Below, one piece after another: positions 1 through 9,419 of a stretch of 64,000 nt of DNA. The number at the start of each line of letters is the position of its first letter. The stretch's first letter is position 1. The stretch covers positions 2,549,344-2,613,343 of the forward strand of contig CM030933.1 in assembly GCA_018136815.1 (NCBI GenBank). Reading direction: 5' to 3'. Under the pieces are notes generated by a model. The model saw only the letters and a list, made by a program, of their open reading frames with translations, ran no database searches and was not told the DNA's origin. A program made the translations under genes and the position numbers. This stretch comes from Isochrysis galbana. Its lineage: Eukaryota; Haptophyta; Isochrysidales; Isochrysidaceae.

Positions 1-446
1 GCAATCACCACGTCGGAGGTCGATGTCTTCGACGGCGCAGCAGTAGCCTGCTTTAGGAGCCAGGCATCGATCTCTGCCTCTGCCTCTTTGCGTGAGATCT
101 CCCTACCAAACTTCTCCTTCTCTGACGCGATGTACTTGACGATGAAGTCCTCCCGGTCCTGAATAGCCTGTCCGGTCAATGTTGACGAGGGCATTTCCGC
201 CTCCATCTGCTGCCTCGCCCACGCGAGCTGGTTGGCCTTGGCCTCTGGAGTGTCGCGATTGATCCCAAACACCTTCTTCATGAGTGACGGCTCTTCCGAG
301 GCGCAAGCGAGCGGCTGGGGCGCCCTGATGGAGGGGCGGATCGCGCTTCGTGCCTTACTCTCGATTGCCACGGGCAACGGCCGCGCCGGCCGGAGCGCCG
401 ACGGCAGCAGAGCAGAAGAGGCCAGAAAGAAGAGGAGCGACGCCAT
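1..446 (-). CDS. partial secreted or plastid-targeted protein, unknown function
   Basis: An uninterrupted minus-strand frame starts at ATG 446-444 and runs off the left edge of the window, giving 148 codons. The N-terminus is a hydrophobic signal-like segment (MASLLFFLASSALLPSAL) followed by a basic, hydroxylated, acid-poor stretch up to about residue 50. That is the layout of a bipartite signal plus transit peptide for a secondary plastid. After about residue 55 the mature part is hydrophilic and probably helical (for example EAKANQLAWARQQMEAEM and KEAEAEIDAWLLKQ). No family is recognised. Plastid targeting is inferred from composition; simple secretion is the alternative. The 3' part lies outside the window, so any introns are unknown. 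Confidence 0.6.
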   Translation of the reverse strand, partial: MASLLFFLASSALLPSALRPARPLPVAIESKARSAIRPSIRAPQPLACASEEPSLMKKVFGINRDTPEAKANQLAWARQQMEAEMPSSTLTGQAIQDREDFIVKYIASEKEKFGREISRKEAEAEIDAWLLKQATAAPSKTSTSDVVI

Positions 447-903
447 CGCCGAGATCGCCCACGAACGGCCTCGCGGAGAGCGAGAGAGGAAGAGACGAAA
501 ATAGCTGCCGGAATAAGAGGATAAGAGTATCATCTTACTTTACATATCTCTGTCTGTCCGTCCTCTCTTTCTCTTCACACATGATGAGGGAGTACGCGGA
601 CCTTTTAATATCACCTCACTAAAGTAGAGTAAAGTACTACTCTTCGAATAAAATTTGGAATATACACTGGATGGGGGGGTGCCCGCTAGGAATGAGAAGT
701 GCGAGGGGGGGGGTGCTGGGATTTTGATAGTACGTGCTTTCACATATCTCTTCAGACGGACCCGCCGCGGGGGTTGTTGAGGGAGGGGTGGGGGCGGGAC
801 GGTGGCTCTTTCTATTCTTAAAAGAAGGGGAGGCACTTGCCCCCAGGCGGGGGGGGGGGGGGGAGAGGGGGAGAAGGGGAGGTTGGTTCGCCGTTGCAGG
901 CGG
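447..903. other. divergent intergenic region
   Basis: This 457-bp region separates two divergent genes and probably holds both promoters. It contains an AT-richer core (about 500-660) and a run of G (about 849-862) followed by GA-rich sequence up to the start codon at 904. No TATA box or other motif can be assigned with confidence. Confidence 0.4.
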
Positions 904-2026
904 ATGGCGGAGGCGGAGGAGAAGCCCGCGTACCAGCGCGTCTCGCTGCACGATCTAACGCTTCAGCGGCACGAGTCGCAAGCCAAGCCGCTGCAGCCGC
1001 TCGGCAGGCTCTGCCTCGTCGGCGGCCCCCACCCCTCCATTGGCTCCTGGCACGAGAAGGCGGTCCGGACCGTGACGAAGGCTGCTGACCCGAAAGACCA
1101 AAACGCTCAACTCACCGGCCTGCTCCTGGTGGTGCAGACGGGTTGGATCCATTTGGTCGAGGGCTCAACACCCAGCCTATCGGCATACCTCAGCCTCCTC
1201 CGCGCCGAGGAGCAGACTGGTGGCGCCGTTCGTACCGTCAAGGTCGCCTCGTGCATGGACGACGTGCCGCGCCGTACGTTCAGCCGGTGGGTCAACTCCA
1301 AGATCGATGTGGCGCGGAACAACTACATGGAGGTGGGAGCTCGTACGGCGCGCAGCAATCATGCACAACTTCCTCCCCAATCACGCTCGTCGTTTGCGCA
1401 GCGTGTTCGCGCCCGCTCAGCTCGCTCAGCGATCTTGAGACCGCAATGCCATTATGAAGGCCTAGGTTGCAGAGCTGGTCCTTCCTGACGTTGTCATTCG
1501 CACATTCGCACATTAGGTGGACGACTCGACGCTACCAAAGCTGATTGCAGACACTGTGATTGGATTCATTCAGTTGGGAAAGGCTGTCGGTGCCTCAGCT
1601 GTTGATCAGGCGAGCCGAAAGCTCTCCGACTGGCGGAACAGCAGGCAAGTGGTGGTGTTGCACTCTCCCCCCCACGACGCTGCGTGTGCCGTTGCGGCAA
1701 GGCGTCTCACGCATTCAGCCCTTTCCTCCTGAATTTCTCATATGTTATGACTGTCGGCCACGCTGATCGAGGCTTGTGTGAGTAGCATGCGGCTGTGGGT
1801 GCTTTGGGCGACGTCGCCCCAACCTCCCCGCCCCCCCCTCCCCTCTCCGTCTTTTCTCGTCCGCAGCTTTTCGGACCATATGCCCAGCAACGAGCGTGTG
1901 CAGCAGTTGTTAGACCTCGAGGAGCTCCCATCTCTCGCTGAGTTCATACAGACCTTTGATGATGTGACTGACGTGACCTTGGGATCGGATGCAGTTTGGC
2001 CTGCCGAGCCGCCCTTGATTTTCTAA
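904..2026 (+). CDS. TEX47/BLUF-like domain protein
   Basis: Three exons: 904-1332, 1517-1644 and 1867-2026, 238 residues. Exon 1 contains GLLLVVQTGWIHLVEG, the conserved strand of BLUF-fold proteins of the TEX47 type. Exon 3 contains LAEFIQTFDDVTDVTLGSD followed by AVWP, which resembles the TEX47 C-terminus. Intron 1 is gtggga...ttag, phase 0. Intron 2 uses a GC donor (cag|gcaagt) and acceptor ccgcag; it is the only nearby donor whose phase (2) rejoins exon 3, since a gtggtg donor 4 nt later breaks the frame. The start lies just after a G-rich tract. Flavin binding is not implied: TEX47 relatives are not known photoreceptors and I cannot identify the flavin residues here. The family assignment is by memory of conserved motifs and is moderately sure. 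Confidence 0.65.
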
Positions 2027-2269
2027 GCAAGAGCATCAGGTATCAACATATCCCAATTTTTGTGCAGGCTTCCCAGCCAATTGGTGAGCAGAGCGCCGCG
2101 GCCGCGTAGGATCATCGCTGCCCTTGCTCTCGCTCTCGCTCTTGCTGATGTCGCCCGTCCATGTCTGGTATGGGCGGATGGCGGAAATGGGCTTGTTGGT
2201 AAGGTTGGGGTAGTGGCTGTTTGTTGCGTGAACTTGATCTGATTAACGTGTCATATTCATAGGATTTAG

Positions 2270-2450
2270 ATGATAAAAAAATCTTAAAAAACTAGCCGCT
2301 ACATGCACGGCGTGGGGCAGATTGCTAGTGTTACTCCCAACTACCCTCCCCCCTTTCCTATCACTCCCCTTCCCCCCCCCCCCCCCCGTTTCCTTCCCAC
2401 AAAATGGAGGGGGGGGAGGCCGCGCGCGCTGCTTCGACCAGGGGCGTGAG
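2270..2450 (-). repeat. dispersed repeat family D, copy 1
   Basis: Reverse-oriented member of a family also seen at 21380-21570, 47220-47403, 54950-55060 and 63440-63555. Shared features on the repeat's own strand, in order: a core near GCAGCGCGCGCGGCC, a G/A-rich stretch, TAGTTGGGAGTAACACTAGC-like sequence, CTGCCCCACGCCGTGCATG, GTAGCGG, and an A/T-rich end TTTTTAAGATTTTTTT. No coding capacity is seen. It resembles a short non-autonomous element. Confidence 0.65.
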
Positions 2451-2479
2451 ATAGAGGGGGTTAAGAGTGCGTGGAGTCC

Positions 2480-3425
2480 TTGTTTGGGTGTGCTTCTCCG
2501 CCCCCTTAGGGGCCGGTCTTCTGAGGAAAACTTTTTCCTAGTTCGGGGAGTTCAGGTTATATTCCTGATGCCTAGTTCGGTCGCTACTTTGTCGCATCCG
2601 CGATCGACCTTTTTGTTTTAGAAGTTGTTTGCGTTTCTTTGTTCCCTCCTTGCAGGCTAGCCACGAGTCACCGTCGTAGTGTCCTACATTCGTCCATTCG
2701 CCCTTGTTGCCCTCGCCTCCTTTATCGCCTCCTTTGTCGCCTGCTTGCCCCCACCTGGCTTACCTCCTTGCGTGCTCCTCGCGTTTTAGGCTAAGTCGCG
2801 CGGTCAGGTATCGCCGGTGCAAGGAACCGCCCCATGTGTGACCCTGATTCCCCCTCAGGTGTTGGCCGTTGGATTATATCGTGGCGCTATTTTACTTCGG
2901 TCTTCATCAAATCACTTAAGGGTTTTCGAAAGATTCCCTCCTTATTCCTGTGCGTAACTGTCGCCCCGTCGGATCGTCCGTCGCCCCGTCGCTCTCTTGT
3001 CGGCATTCTCTTCCTTGTTCGATCTGCCAGCGGGTTCCTGTGCGTTCCGTGATAGGGATACGTTAGTGTGGAGAGTGTTGATGTGAGTGTAGTGTCATCT
3101 CGTCGGTCCATCGGCCTCTAGCCGTCTGTCGGCTGTCGTTCTTCGTTCGTCGCTCTCGTCCTCGTTCTCGTCCCCGTTCTCGTCCCTCGTTCTCAACACT
3201 ACCTCAATACCAAACCTCTCCAATCCCTCAGCCCCAGCCTATCCATCCCGATCCGCCCAGCCATGTCCGCTCCGTCGTCGCGCTCGCCCTCGCCCAGGCC
3301 CGTCCTCCCGCCTTTCTCTGCTGAGGAGGTGGTCCAGCCCGTCATTGGCCACTGCCCAACTTCCGCCGCGCCTCTCGCCGCTTCCCTTCCGTTCCCTCCG
3401 TTCCCATCCGAGGCAGTGGTAACCT
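2480..3425 (+). mobile_element. retroelement 5' region with start of an ORF1-like frame
   Basis: The segment matches, in inverted orientation, 33420-34345. Shared stretches include GTCGCATCCGCGATCGAC (2591-2608), CTCTTCCTTGTT, and GGATACGTTAGTGT just before a CGTTCTCGTCC-rich tract. Both copies then have an ATG opening the peptide MSAPSSRSPSP (here at 3263), so this looks like a 5' UTR leading into ORF1 of a non-LTR element. The frame is open to about 3425, where it meets the oppositely oriented 3' fragment of a LINE; downstream residues of that frame are antisense to the LINE and are not real. Confidence 0.6.
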
Positions 3426-3433
3426 CGGATCCG

Positions 3434-4191
3434 TCATACTTGCGCCAAGTCGTTGGAGATCTCCAAGTTAAAATCTTTATCTACCGAGTATAGCGGGGAG
3501 ATCATCCTGCGCAGGTGCTTGTTACTCGGGGCGTGTAGTCCGAGTCGTTCTCTCTGAGCTTTAAGGCGTTGGAAGAAGCCTATTTTCGCCTTGACCAACC
3601 AGTGGAACCTCGAGAATATGGCCCTTAGGATGGCTGTCGTGCTGTCGTCGATCTCGCCTCGGCGTTGCCGTAGTGTATGTTATAAAAATCCGTCAGTATG
3701 TATCTCCATGCCAAGATACCTAGATATCCCGAGGAGGGGTGCGGTCTGTCGACCTGGTAGCAGAACAGCCGCTGCGCCGTCACGTGTTGCAGTGGGTCTC
3801 GTACGTTGCAAAGTCGTTCGATGTATGCGAAGATCGGTTCCGTCGCGTGACATCGCGCTAGGTGTGTGGATGACTCGGGGGCTTCCCCACAGAAGCGGCA
3901 AGTTGGGTCGCCCGCGAATCGGTTGGCCGTTGCGATCCGTCTATGCAGTATGTGCTTGAAGTGTAGGTATGAGTCCCGGGGTGTTAGAAAGTTGTATTTG
4001 TATAGTTGAGATATCTGTTTCCACTTTTCTTTTAAGACGGGGAGCCTCTTTTCTTTTAAGACGGGGAGCCTCTCCTCCCATCGGACGGTCGCTTTTTGTC
4101 GTTTGCTTTTCTTGCCCGCGAGGTAGGCGTTCGTTAGCGCCTTGACATCACATTCCTCGAGCGTCTTATGCGTGCCTTTCAGCGTGTACAA
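3434..4191 (-). mobile_element. LINE 3' fragment, reverse transcriptase C-terminal region, decayed
   Basis: A minus-strand frame (3625-4191) carries LYKYNFLTPRDSYLHFKHIL, then a zinc-binding CRFCGEAPESSTHLARCH, then RLFCYQVDRPHPSSGYLGIL and AWRYILTDFYNI. This is the zf-RVT-like tail seen after the reverse transcriptase of non-LTR retrotransposons. A second frame, after a frameshift, carries SNKHLRRMISPLYSVDKDFN and ends at a stop at 3434-3436. Two near-identical 24-nt units (KEKRLPVL repeated) occur near 4030-4075. The catalytic RT domain is absent, so this is a dead fragment. Related copies lie at 7730-8424 (-) and 53868-54010 (+). Confidence 0.8.
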
Positions 4192-4384
4192 TCGACTCGG
4201 TCGAAAAGTACCGGAATATCGCCGCTCGCGTGTCTAGGAGTGACCTTCTTGAAGAATTGTTTGGTGACCAACTCCTCGGCTCTTACTATCTTCTCCGCCA
4301 TCGTGGGCGGAGGCACTGACGAAGAATTGTCAGGACCAGCCGACAGAAAGGCAAGCACTAGCAGGTCGACAGTCACAACATCCG

Positions 4385-4560
4385 ATCTTCGAGCGAGGGC
4401 GCCAAGAAGGACTCGAGCAAGGGCGTCTTCTAGGACTCGAGCAAGGGCGCCAAGAAGGACTCGAGCAAGGCCGTCTTCTAGGTCTCGAGCAAGGGCAAGG
4501 GCAACAAGAAGGACTCGAGCAAGGCCGTCTTCTAGGACTCGAGCAAGGAAGGGCAACAAG
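4385..4560. repeat. minisatellite with about 24-bp units
   Basis: Alternating units of the form ACTCGAGCAAGGGCGCCAAG-AAGG and ACTCGAGCAAGGGCGTCTTC-TAGG repeat about seven times. Long arginine/alanine-rich frames across it are a by-product. The following 4560-4655 holds three short imperfect repeats of GATGGTGATTGAACG. Confidence 0.7.
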
Positions 4561-5531
4561 GTGATGGCGATTGAACGCATTCCACGTGTAGGCTGATGGT
4601 GATTGAACGTTTTTCTTTGATGTGGGTGATGGTGATTGAGCGCTTCTCGCCTGAGGGGGGAGGCGGCTGGCGGGGCAGGTAGGGGGGGGGCCTGCGGAAT
4701 CCTTGGACACCCCGGGGAGGTCGAAAATAAAAATAGTGGTTAAAATGACTGAATCTGAATCTGAGTGACCGGGCTAATAGAAAAACCAGTAGTCGAACCC
4801 GCCACCGCCAGAGTTCTCCTACGAGCCCAGTGGGCGTGGACAAACAAACCTGCTTTCACCAATGTTTCACCTCGACATTTGACGTCAAACTCGGAGCGAA
4901 ACTCGACGAGTGAAACACTCTCAAACCCCCTTGTAAGAGGTAAGATTGAAGATTGAGTCACGGGTCATTTGAATCGCGTACAGCCCCTGCGCGTCGGTGA
5001 GCGGTACTTTACTTTGTACTTGACTCGTGGGACCAGCGACGGCCAACGGCTCGAGCCGCTCGGCTTGTTTCTAATCCTAACCTCGGCGCTCGCCCGCGGA
5101 TCTTTTCTCACTGTTCGTCTCTCTCTTGGTTTGCCCACGAGGAGAGAGGGGGTGGTAGTATAATAATAGAGCAAGAAACAGACTAGTTTAGAGAGGAGTT
5201 TCGACGGCCGTTTCACAGTGAATCCCTCGGCGCCCCCTGCCTCTCTCTCCTCTGTTACACTATCGCCTGTATCCTTGTATCCCCGCCCTCTCCCTCTCCC
5301 CTCTTCGGACAAGCAGAGGAGAGGCGCGAGCAGCAAGCGGAAGAAGAGAAGAGAGAGAGGAGGAGAAAGGAGAGAGAGAAACTCAGAGACGAGAGGAGAA
5401 GGGCGTGCAGGCTGGTCGCTTGGGTCCCCCCCCCCCCCCCCCCTCTCCCCCCCTCTCTCCCTCCCCCCGCTCTCTTCCCCTCCCTTCTCTCTCCCCCCTC
5501 GTGTGGGTGGAGCGCGTGGGCGCGCGTGCCG
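4561..5531. other. non-coding spacer before the LRR gene
   Basis: No gene is recognised. A T-arm-like sequence near 4790 is not part of a foldable tRNA. From about 5220 the sequence becomes C/CT-rich, with a C run at about 5427-5443 and CT-rich sequence to 5510 directly before the next start codon, probably the 5' UTR or core promoter. Confidence 0.4.
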
Positions 5532-7301
5532 ATGTCGCAAGCCCATACAGCCTTCCTCCTCCTGCTCCTCACCTTCCCACGCTCCGCAAGCCCCTGCCTC
5601 ATCTCTCCCGAAGCCGACGGCAGAATCGAATGGCCAAAGACTCTGAGAGAGCTGCCTGCAGACTCTTTCCGCGGCTGCCAGTTCCTGAAGGAGGTGTCGG
5701 TGCCGCCGTGGGTCACCAACATCGGAGCCTATGCATTCGCAGCATGCCCGATCCTCACCTCTGTCGTCTTTGAGGACTCTGACGAGGCGCCCTCTCGTCT
5801 CGTCACGATTGGCGCCGGAGCCTTCCAGGACACGCTCATCAGCTCCGTCGTGCTCCCTCGCTCGCTCAAGTATATTGGCGACGAGGCGTTCCAGTACGTG
5901 CCCAACCTCGAGACAGTGCACATCCCCGCCAGCGTCATCGTCCTTGGAAGGTCGTCCTTCCGGTGCGGCGATGGTTCAACGCTCACGCCCTCCAAGCTCC
6001 GCGTCATCACTTTTGGTGAGCCAAGCCATCTTGTCCTGATGGAATCGGCGGCCTTCGATGGCTGCACCAAACTCGAGCAAGTGAGCGTGCCCCCGTCCTG
6101 CTTCGTCGAGGAGAATGCCTTCCGGGGCACCGCGAGCGCATACATCAAGGCTCCGTACCCACCGAGCCCACCATCGCCACCCCCCGCGCTCAAGCCGGGT
6201 GAGGTCAACTTCCAAGTGGAGATGCAGCAGACCTATGGCATCGCCGCGCGCGTGGGCGCCTTCATCCTGCTAATGCTCGCCTGCATGTGTGCCGCGTGCC
6301 TGTGCAAGGCTCGCAAGGCCCCGCCGCCGCCGCCGCCGCCGCCGCCCCCGACGGCTCAAGCTGAGGTTATCCTGGATATCAAGGGCTGCTCCAAGGAGGG
6401 CAATCAAGAGTTGCCACCGCTCAACTCGGGTCGGAGGTTCAATCCGGAGCGCCGTCTGAGCGACTTGAGCAAGCGCTTCGTGGAGCTTGAAAAGGCGTTC
6501 AAGCGGAGAAAAGCCGCCCCCCCGCCCCCGCCGTATACTGCTGCGCAGAAGTCTAGAGTGTCATCGAGCGTTGCCCTTGAAGATGAGTCGGAGCGGACGG
6601 AGCCAGGGTTCGAGTCCTCCTCCGTCACACCTCGCCCTCCATTCACGCCGCGCGGTGGTACCCAAGCGCCGACACACGCCGCCCTCGCAGCCAGCATGTA
6701 CACGAAGCCGGCCCGGCTGCCGCCGCCGTCCACACGCTCAGCATCTCCGCCGAGGACCAGCTCCGTTCCTCCTTGCAACGATTCCTTCTCAAGTTCCGAG
6801 CACAGCGTGGAGTCGGCCGTATCGGCGGCGGCGGGGAGTCAGGCACCGGCACCACCGGTGGTGGCACCACCTGTGTTCACTTCCAAGGAGGACTGGCGTA
6901 CGCGTCGGCGTACGCGTGGGAGTGCTACCAGTAGCACCACAGGAGAGCGATATGCTGATCAGGCGCTCGAGAATCCGATGCCCGAGGCAGCCGCTGTTCC
7001 TGGCTATGGCTCGACCGCATCTTCGGCCGGTGCCTTCGAGACGGACGACAAACCTGAGTTCAATTTAGATGCGCGCGGAGAGAAGGAGCACGAGGAGCTC
7101 AGTTCGGGATCCGAGGCGCTGCAGGTGGAGGCGAGAGGCTCGCCCGTAGATGATAGCTTTGACGGCTCCAGCCTTCCCAAAGGTGCGACCGACGACCAGA
7201 GACCGCTGACGAATGTGCCGCTCCTATCGAGCGATTCAGAGTCGGGAGACCCGGATGACGGCGAGGAAGAGGCATCGCCGGCGCAGATGTCCCAAAGATG
7301 A
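5532..7301 (+). CDS. BspA-type leucine-rich-repeat single-pass membrane protein
   Basis: An intronless frame of 589 residues. Residues 1-20 form a signal peptide (FLLLLLTF core). Residues about 35-200 hold LRR_5/BspA-type repeats with the usual spacing: LPADSFRGCQFLKEVSVPP, IGAYAFAACPILTSVVF, IGAGAFQDTLISSVVLP, IGDEAFQYVPNLETVHIP and MESAAFDGCTKLEQVSVPP. A short proline linker (209-222) leads to one membrane helix (about 238-258, AFILLMLACMCAACL). The remaining 330 residues are a cytosolic, proline- and serine-rich acidic tail with a run of ten prolines. This suggests a surface receptor-like or adhesion protein; the ligand is unknown. ATG 5532 is chosen because it opens the signal peptide and lies just after the CT tract. 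Confidence 0.85.
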   Translation: MSQAHTAFLLLLLTFPRSASPCLISPEADGRIEWPKTLRELPADSFRGCQFLKEVSVPPWVTNIGAYAFAACPILTSVVFEDSDEAPSRLVTIGAGAFQDTLISSVVLPRSLKYIGDEAFQYVPNLETVHIPASVIVLGRSSFRCGDGSTLTPSKLRVITFGEPSHLVLMESAAFDGCTKLEQVSVPPSCFVEENAFRGTASAYIKAPYPPSPPSPPPALKPGEVNFQVEMQQTYGIAARVGAFILLMLACMCAACLCKARKAPPPPPPPPPPTAQAEVILDIKGCSKEGNQELPPLNSGRRFNPERRLSDLSKRFVELEKAFKRRKAAPPPPPYTAAQKSRVSSSVALEDESERTEPGFESSSVTPRPPFTPRGGTQAPTHAALAASMYTKPARLPPPSTRSASPPRTSSVPPCNDSFSSSEHSVESAVSAAAGSQAPAPPVVAPPVFTSKEDWRTRRRTRGSATSSTTGERYADQALENPMPEAAAVPGYGSTASSAGAFETDDKPEFNLDARGEKEHEELSSGSEALQVEARGSPVDDSFDGSSLPKGATDDQRPLTNVPLLSSDSESGDPDDGEEEASPAQMSQR

Positions 7302-7729
7302 GGACGTCGCCAGTGTCCATTCGCCGCCTTGTAGTGACGCCAATGTCTAGATCTTCCCAACTTTCTTTCAGCTTGATGTGGATATGACCGAGAGGAGTAA
7401 AGCCGCGCGACAGAGCACCCTGCGGTACGTGCTTCTCACGAACGGCAAGGGCGCGCCGAGGGTCTGCAACTTCTCGCGTTGACCACCAGGGGGTGAGGAT
7501 GGCCCTAAAACGGCCCTTCACACCATGTTGCTGGGCCAGTGGACCACATGCGCATTGAGTGGAAGACTTCGCAAGCCCTAGCTGCTACTATGTCACCATT
7601 ATTTGATGTGCTTTGTGAAGGCGTCAGCCTTGTATCGGATTGAGGGTATAGGTCGTGATGAGCATAGATTTTTTTACTACTATATTCTTAGCATAGACTT
7701 TTTTACTACCATATTCTTACCGTTGTCTT
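7302..7729. other. 3' flank of LRR gene
   Basis: No gene recognised. A 29-bp direct duplication (7662-7690 and 7691-7719, GCATAGA then a T run and ACTAC(T/C)ATATTCTTA) immediately precedes the 3' end of the LINE fragment and may be tied to its insertion. Confidence 0.35.
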
Positions 7730-8424
7730 TCAATTCCAATTTGGCCCCGATGTTTCCAGGTTGAAGTCTTTATCCACCCTGTAAAGAGGGCTTATCATCT
7801 TCCGTATATGTTTGTTGCTCGGGGCGTGTAGCCCAATCTTCTCTCGTTGTTGTTTTAGCCTTTGAAAGAAACCGACCTTCGCCGTCGTTACTAGTAGGTG
7901 GTATCTCGTTAGAATTGCTCTTAAGATCGACTTAACGGACCTACCGTCTGCGTTACCATACTGAATGTTGTAAAAGTCCGTAAGGATATACCTCCATGCC
8001 AGGATACCCAAGTATCCCGAGGAGGGGTGAGGCCTGTCTATTTGGTAGCAAAAGAGACGTTGGGCTGCTTCAGAGCCCGGCCTAAGATCAATCCCTAAAA
8101 GTCCTTCTATGAATTCGAGAATTCGAAGATGGGCTCCGTCGCGATGCACCTGGCTAGATGGAGAGATGGAGATGGGTGGAACTCTCGGGTGCTATACCGC
8201 AAAAACGGCATGTCGGATCGTCTGCGAATGTGTTCGCCGTGGCTATTCTCCTATGTAGAATGTGTTTGAAGTGCATATACGAGTCCCTTGGTTGGGGTTA
8301 GAAAGTTGTACTTGTATAGCTGCGATATTTGTTTCCATTTTCCCGAGAGGACCGGTAATCTTTTTTCCCATCTCATTGTGGGTTTCTGCTTCTTAGTTTT
8401 CCTCATTGCGAGGAACGCTTTAGT
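7730..8424 (-). mobile_element. LINE 3' fragment, second copy
   Basis: Paralogue of 3434-4191 on the same strand. The 7730-8149 frame carries RLFCYQIDRPHPSSGYLGIL, AWRYILTDFYNIQYGNADG, LRAILTRYHLLVTTAKVGFF and APSNKHIRKMISPLYRVDKD before a stop. Upstream (to about 8424) in other frames are remnants of the zinc-binding segment and QISQLYKYNFLTP. Homology with copy 1 stops abruptly at about 8424, where retroposon family G sequence begins. Frameshifts show the copy is dead. Confidence 0.75.
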
Positions 8425-8890
8425 CAGCGCCGGCTGGCCACGACAGGCCAGAACGCGCGAGGCAAGCGAGTTTGCCAGTGAGAGAATGGGTCAGCAGGAC
8501 AGTCGCAGCTCCTGCGGCAAGCCATCAAGCATGTTAGTGCCAGGAGCATGGGTGGTTCCTCCCCCATGGCAGGGGAGGAGTGGAGAGAGGGGGGGGCTCG
8601 TGCTCCCCCATGGGCGAGCACTAAGTATAAAGTATAAACTTAGTTGGCCGTGAGAAATAAGTGACTGCGCCTCGAGATACCTACCACAAGGGTGTTTTGA
8701 TCCTGAGTGAGACGTCTTGAGCCTCTCCCTCCTCATCTCCCTCCTGTCGCCAGCCGCCCCGCCCCGCTCGTTTGCTCCCGTTTCTCACCGCACTCCATCG
8801 GCAATCGGGGGGGGGGGGGGGGGGGGGGCGGCGCGCGGCGGGGTAGGCGCGGCAGAGGAGGAGGGGAACGGCGCGCGCTCCACGACCCTA
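8425..8890 (+). mobile_element. retroposon family G, copy 1 (two nested pieces)
   Basis: Sequence 8530-8646 matches 28905-29011 closely, sharing GGTTCCTCCCCCATGGCAGG and the terminal AGTATAAACTTAGTTG. From 8647 the sequence is homologous to an internal part of copy 2 (around 16285-16450: GCCGTGAG, GAAATAA.GACTGCG, CCTGTCGCC.GCCGCC, CCGCACTCCATCGG). One G element therefore seems to have inserted its 3' end into another. A G run at 8810-8828 follows. No protein is encoded. Confidence 0.6.
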
Positions 8891-8925
8891 TCTTTTTTAC
8901 GATACCACTAGGCTTTTACTCACTT

Positions 8926-9142
8926 CCGATTGCTAGAGACTGAAGATGGGGGGGCTTATTAGGGTTTGACCAAATGACCACTTCTCGCCTCCACAGTTGT
9001 TGTTTAGTCGTGGAGCGCTAGCAGACGGGCGCTTCCGGTTGCTAAAGAGTGAAGATGAGGGGGCTTATAGCTTATAAGGGTTAGACCAAATGAACGCTTC
9101 TCGCCTTCACAATTATTGTTTAGTCGTGGAGCGCTAGCAGAC
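8926..9142. repeat. imperfect tandem duplication, unit about 106-111 bp
   Basis: Two units each hold CTTCCG(A/G)TTGCTA.AGA.TGAAGATG, GGGGGCTTAT, GACCAAATGA.C.CTTCTCGCC and TTGTTTAGTCGTGGAGCGCT-AGCAGACG. A related CCAAATGAACGCTTCTCGC occurs alone at about 32808. The function is unknown. Nothing else is seen from 9143 to 9419. Confidence 0.65.
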
Positions 9143-9419
9143 GACCCCATCCTTCGCATTACGGTAGGACATTGACATTGTTTAGCACTTCTCGTGCATG
9201 CTATATTCATGTACTTGCGGACGCACAAACGACAGCATCGGCATCATCGGAGATTTTAGATATCATGGTCGTAGTGTCGAGCTAGTGATAGCAAGCAGGA
9301 GACAAGACAAAACTGCAAGCCTTATGACTAGGAAGAAGGAGGTTGCCAAAAAGCCAGTTGACAGAAGTCTCGCCAGACGTTGACTCCGGCCTTCCGTCAT
9401 GCTTGAAATTATGCGACGC

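Noticed and set aside
4740-4860. tRNA-like sequence on the minus strand (GGGTTCGACTAC resembling a T loop)
   Set aside because: No acceptor stem, no A-box-like D arm and no foldable anticodon arm at normal spacing.
4965-5921. 318-codon minus-strand frame overlapping the LRR gene start
   Set aside because: It is antisense to the LRR gene, has no known motif, and runs through low-complexity GA sequence.
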